Below are positions 61,542 to 64,000 of a stretch of 64,000 nt of DNA, one piece after another. The position numbers and the translations under genes are program-made. Location: contig CAVVAM010000002.1 of assembly GCA_963746265.1 (NCBI GenBank), forward strand, positions 124,001-188,000, in the 5' to 3' direction. Positions within the stretch are counted from its first letter, which is position 1, and the number at the start of each line of letters is the position of its first letter. Under the pieces are notes generated by a model. It had not been told where the DNA came from. It searched no databases and was given only the letters and a program-made list of their open reading frames with translations. This DNA comes from Ilumatobacter sp963746265. GTDB taxonomy: Bacteria > Actinomycetota > Acidimicrobiia > Acidimicrobiales > Ilumatobacteraceae.

Positions 61542-62003
61542 TCAGATGACGTCGTCGAGTGGGGCTTGCGGTCCGACTGCACCGATGGCCTCGAAGTACT
61601 CCAGGTGCGCGTCCACGACGTTCACGGCGTCGACGTCGTCGAGGAGCTCGACGCCGATCCGCTCCGCTTCCGCGAGGAGGTACGCAACGAGCGCGTCCTC
61701 GCTGATGACGACCGTCTCGTCGATCTGCTGACGCGCGTCGACGGCCTTGTCGGGCTGGAGACCCTGCTCGTGCATCCAGCGCAGGTGGGCCCGCAGCAGC
61801 TCATCCACCTCAGCGGGCGTGAGCCGGGCCTGGCTCTCCGATGGGAGCCGATCGGCCACGAAATCCACCGCCTCGTCCAGCTGGTACACGGCACGCGGGG
61901 CAACGGCATCGAGGCGGTGCGCCTCCCGTCCGATCGTGCCGGCAGCGATGGCGAACACGACGGCGGCGGCGATCAGGGCGAAGACGATGGTGATGCCGTC
62001 CAT
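61542..62003 (-). CDS. Membrane-anchored protein of unknown function
   Basis: A 153-residue protein. It starts with one hydrophobic helix (ITIVFALIAAAVVFAIAAGT, residues 4-23), likely a signal anchor, then a helical acidic cytoplasmic or external domain (ARLTPAEVDELLRAHLRWMH, AYLLAEAERIGVELLDDVDA, AVNVVDAHLEYFEAIGAVG). I do not recognise the family. ATG 62003 is the only sensible start. It lies outside the glycan genes, on the far side of the repeat, with the protease genes upstream on the same strand. Confidence 0.7.
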   Translation of the reverse strand: MDGITIVFALIAAAVVFAIAAGTIGREAHRLDAVAPRAVYQLDEAVDFVADRLPSESQARLTPAEVDELLRAHLRWMHEQGLQPDKAVDARQQIDETVVISEDALVAYLLAEAERIGVELLDDVDAVNVVDAHLEYFEAIGAVGPQAPLDDVI

Positions 62004-62521
62004 GACGCCAGCCTACGAGGCTCGGCGAGCGCCCCGGCTTCGACGTCCCGACCGGTCGAGGGCTCGTCGCACGAGACGTCGATCGCGCCGAAGCCGTGCC
62101 ACGTCACTCGGGTGATCGTCGCACCCGTCGCGGGCGGCGCCACCGAACTCTCGGGCGACGCGTTCGCCGAGCGAGAACGACACTCACACGGATCGCCAGG
62201 TCGGCCTCGAACCCGAACCCGAACGCGGTGCTGCCCGCAGCCGTCGCCGCGGGCAGCACCTCCGCCTAGCCGGTTCTTCGTGGACGGGTGAGTAGACCCG
62301 CCAGGCTGCAGGGTGGTCGACGGGCACGTCCGGACGCCGAGCGTGTCGTCGGCCACGACGATGCCGTTGACCACCGTGTTGCCGTGTTCGTGACCTCGTA
62401 CGTGAACGTCAGGAGGTCACCCAGGTCGAAGTGTGGTCCCGGCGCGAAGTCGGCGTCGTAGCCGTTGACGTACTTCTCGATGTCGATGCTCGGGCGCGGC
62501 TTCTTCGGGACAACCGCCGTG
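62004..62521 (-). pseudogene. Detached surface beta-sandwich (DUF11/DUF7507-like) domain, frameshifted
   Basis: Downstream of the subtilisin stop the minus strand encodes ADTAVVPKKPRPSIDIEKYV, then DLGDLLTFTYEVTNT. After one missing G near 62380 (ACGGCAAC for ACGGGCAAC), it continues VVNGIVVADDTLGV and CPSTTLQPGG. This is the pattern of DUF11/DUF7507 repeats in secreted and cell-wall proteins. Beyond about 62330 no further homology is clear. It may originally have been the C-terminal part of the subtilisin gene, separated by an indel at 62525. Exact limits are uncertain. Confidence 0.55.
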
Positions 62522-63754
62522 TCAGCGGAGGTTCTGCAGGCTGCCCAGGATGTCGATCATGCCGTACTTGACCCTGTTGCCGTGGTCCGGCTTTCGGCTC
62601 GACTTGCGGATGGCCTGCAGCGTTTGCTTCGCCTTGTCGTCGGGCGAGACCGCGGCCAGGATCGCTGCCTGGCCGGCGACGAACGGCGCCGCCATCGAGC
62701 TCCCGCTCCACGTCCCGAACCGTCCGCCGGGAAGCGCGCTCAACACCGACACGCCGGGTGCCGCGACCTCGACCCAGTCGCCGTGGTTGGCGAACGAGGC
62801 CATCTCCTCGGCGTCGACGTCCAGGGCGCCGACGGACATGACCTCCTTGTCGGCTGCGGGATACCGCTTGTTGGCGAGGCCGTCGTTGCCGGCGGCGGCG
62901 ACGACGATGACGTCGCCGTCCTTCGCGTACTTCATCGCATCCCTGAGCATCTTGGACTTCGATTCGCTGTCCAGGCCGAACGAGAGGTTGATCACGTCTG
63001 CACCACGGTCGGTCGCGTCGAAGATCGCGGCTGCGACGGCGAACACGCGACCCTCACCCTCCGAGTCGAGCACGCGATACGACAACATCTCGACGTCGGG
63101 CGCCACTTGAGCGACGATGCCCGCCACATGAGTGCCGTGACCCCAGATCTCGTCGTGGAAGCCGTCGCCGTCGGCGTCGAGCCACGCGCGTTCGTCGTCG
63201 GGATCGTCGTCGTCGTCGACGAAATCCCACCCGGCCGACACACGGCCGCCGAACAGTTCGTGGTCGGCATCGATGCCGGTGTCGAGAATCGCCACGGTGA
63301 TGCCGTCACCGGTGCTGACCTCGTGGACGAGGTCGAGACGCAACGCTGCGATATCGGTGCCGAGTTCGCTCCCGTCGGGCCCCGTGGGGCGCGGACCGGC
63401 CGGCCATGCATGGGCCCGGTTGCCATCGGCGGAGGCCCCCTCGTAGTTCGGCTCGGCGTACCGGACACGATCGTCCTTGTCGAACACCTTCTCCACCTTG
63501 CGATCGTCGATGACGTCGGCCGACCCGAACAGGTAGATGTTCTGACGACCGACCAGGGTCTCGAGCAGCACGACCGAATTGGCGACTGCGACGTCGGCGG
63601 GATCGGCACCGTCCTCGAGCCAGACGATCATCTCGGTCTCGATCTCGACGTCCGTCGTGTCGGCGAAGTCGCCGAACGCCGGACCCGTCGGGAACAGCAC
63701 CGTCGTCACAGCGCCGGTCGCGAGCGCTACCGCTGCCTGCAGCAATCGGTTCAT
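62522..63754 (-). CDS. Secreted subtilisin-like serine protease (peptidase family S8)
   Basis: A 410-residue protein. Signal peptide: NRLLQAAVALATGAVTTVLF, with a likely cut after GPAFG. A prodomain-like region runs to about 105. The catalytic triad is visible: Asp in ITVAILDTGIDADHELFGG, His in WGHGTHVAGIVAQ, and Ser in GTWSGSSMAAPFVAGQAA, with the oxyanion Asn in VVAAAGNDG. An acidic insert (DDDDDPDDERAWLDADGDGF) may bind calcium. ATG 63754 has GAGGAGGT upstream. It lies 20 bases after a CHAT-domain gene on the same strand. The enzyme is exported and may process surface proteins. Confidence 0.92.
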   Translation of the reverse strand: MNRLLQAAVALATGAVTTVLFPTGPAFGDFADTTDVEIETEMIVWLEDGADPADVAVANSVVLLETLVGRQNIYLFGSADVIDDRKVEKVFDKDDRVRYAEPNYEGASADGNRAHAWPAGPRPTGPDGSELGTDIAALRLDLVHEVSTGDGITVAILDTGIDADHELFGGRVSAGWDFVDDDDDPDDERAWLDADGDGFHDEIWGHGTHVAGIVAQVAPDVEMLSYRVLDSEGEGRVFAVAAAIFDATDRGADVINLSFGLDSESKSKMLRDAMKYAKDGDVIVVAAAGNDGLANKRYPAADKEVMSVGALDVDAEEMASFANHGDWVEVAAPGVSVLSALPGGRFGTWSGSSMAAPFVAGQAAILAAVSPDDKAKQTLQAIRKSSRKPDHGNRVKYGMIDILGSLQNLR

Positions 63755-63773
63755 GGGATGGACCTCCTCGTCG

Positions 63774-63999
63774 TCACGATGCGCCACCGATCAAGATCGT
63801 CGACGCCCAGTAGTAGGGATGTGGATGCGATGCACGCGTGGACAGTTGGGCCGCTCGCAACGCCTCGACGTCGGTGACGGCACGTGCGAGCTCGTGGTGG
63901 AGCGCCGACATCAGCCGGGTCGTCGCGTCGTCGTCGATCGGCCAGAGCGAGGCGACCACGCCCCGGGCCCCGGCTGCCAGGAGGGCACGAGGCAGACCG
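63774..63999 (-). CDS. CHAT-domain protein, C-terminal end
   Basis: The frame runs in from beyond the window edge. The visible 75 residues carry the end of a CHAT (caspase-like) domain: GARGVVASLWPIDDDATTRL, then LMSALHHELAR, and the terminal HPHPYYWASTILIG. The Trp in SLWP and the YYWA motif are standard CHAT landmarks; the catalytic His and Cys would lie upstream, outside the window. CHAT proteins are cysteine proteases, often with TPR repeats. Only 19 bases separate its stop from the start of the subtilisin gene, so the two are probably co-transcribed. Confidence 0.8.
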   Translation of the reverse strand, partial: GLPRALLAAGARGVVASLWPIDDDATTRLMSALHHELARAVTDVEALRAAQLSTRASHPHPYYWASTILIGGAS

Positions 64000-64000
64000 A

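Noticed and set aside
61275..62291. 338-codon plus-strand open frame
   Set aside because: Runs through the repeat and antisense to the membrane-anchored protein gene; no recognisable domain.
1..64000. CRISPR arrays, tRNA or rRNA genes, insertion-sequence transposases
   Set aside because: None seen: no short regularly spaced repeats, no cloverleaf or rRNA-like segments noticed by eye, and no transposase motifs in any frame. A tRNA scan was not run.

Overview
The window is about 64 kb of very GC-rich DNA from what looks like a high-GC actinobacterium. Coding density is high, genes are often joined by 4-base GTGA/ATGA overlaps, GTG starts are frequent, and many genes carry a TANNNT box only 6-8 bases before the start codon (a leaderless layout). 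The mix of SRPBCC, MaoC, CitE-like and glycan genes suggests class Acidimicrobiia (Ilumatobacter-like); that placement is inference. Almost the whole window is one large cell-surface glycan locus.

Layout. 0-2.7 kb: edge genes (CoA-ester lyase, MaoC hydratase, frameshifted STAS and CPBP-protease genes, SRPBCC protein). 2.7-24.5 kb: glycosyltransferases of families 2 and 4, galE, a coiled-coil methyltransferase, small coiled-coil proteins, a DUF2142-like membrane protein, a Wzt/Wzm-type ABC exporter, a polyprenyl sugar-phosphate transferase, an FkbM methyltransferase and a Stealth phosphotransferase. 24.5-31 kb: a second ABC exporter followed by two TPR proteins with C-terminal domains resembling GT29 sialyltransferases. 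31.2-38.7 kb: a pseudaminic-acid-type operon (PseB, PseC, PseF, PseG with an extra C-terminal domain, ATP-grasp, epimerase, PseI). 38.9-47 kb: an unusual set comprising a fumarate-reductase-like flavoprotein, an ATP-grasp ligase, a phosphosulfolactate synthase (ComA) homologue, an argininosuccinate-lyase-like enzyme, a polyprenyl-phosphate glycosyltransferase, a sugar aminotransferase and a methyltransferase. 47-55.5 kb: a decayed stretch with pseudogenes, one intact flippase and one intact membrane protein. 55.5-61.3 kb: an alpha/beta hydrolase, then a 4.4-kb block (membrane protein, dehydrogenase, Gfo/Idh/MocA oxidoreductase) between 325-bp direct repeats that each hold the same small gene. 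61.5-64 kb: a small membrane-anchored protein, a secreted subtilisin with a detached surface domain, and the end of a CHAT-protease gene.

Working together: the first two thirds would build a lipid-linked polysaccharide, add a nonulosonic acid, and export it by two ABC systems. The most striking proposal is at 38.9-43.7 kb. The ComA-like and lyase-like genes are the pair used for the first steps of bacterial coenzyme M synthesis (phosphoenolpyruvate + sulfite to phosphosulfolactate to sulfoacrylate). Here they sit with a fumarate-reductase-like enzyme, a carboxylate-amine ligase, a sugar aminotransferase and a polyprenyl-phosphate glycosyltransferase. I infer a route that makes a C3 sulfonate and attaches it by an amide to an amino sugar of the glycan.

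At least ten otherwise conserved genes carry single-base frameshifts, some in homopolymers, so sequencing error must be excluded before calling them pseudogenes. Two of the changes in the decayed region, however, are clearly biological: an aminotransferase-flippase-glycosyltransferase cassette was duplicated and the two copies have lost complementary parts.
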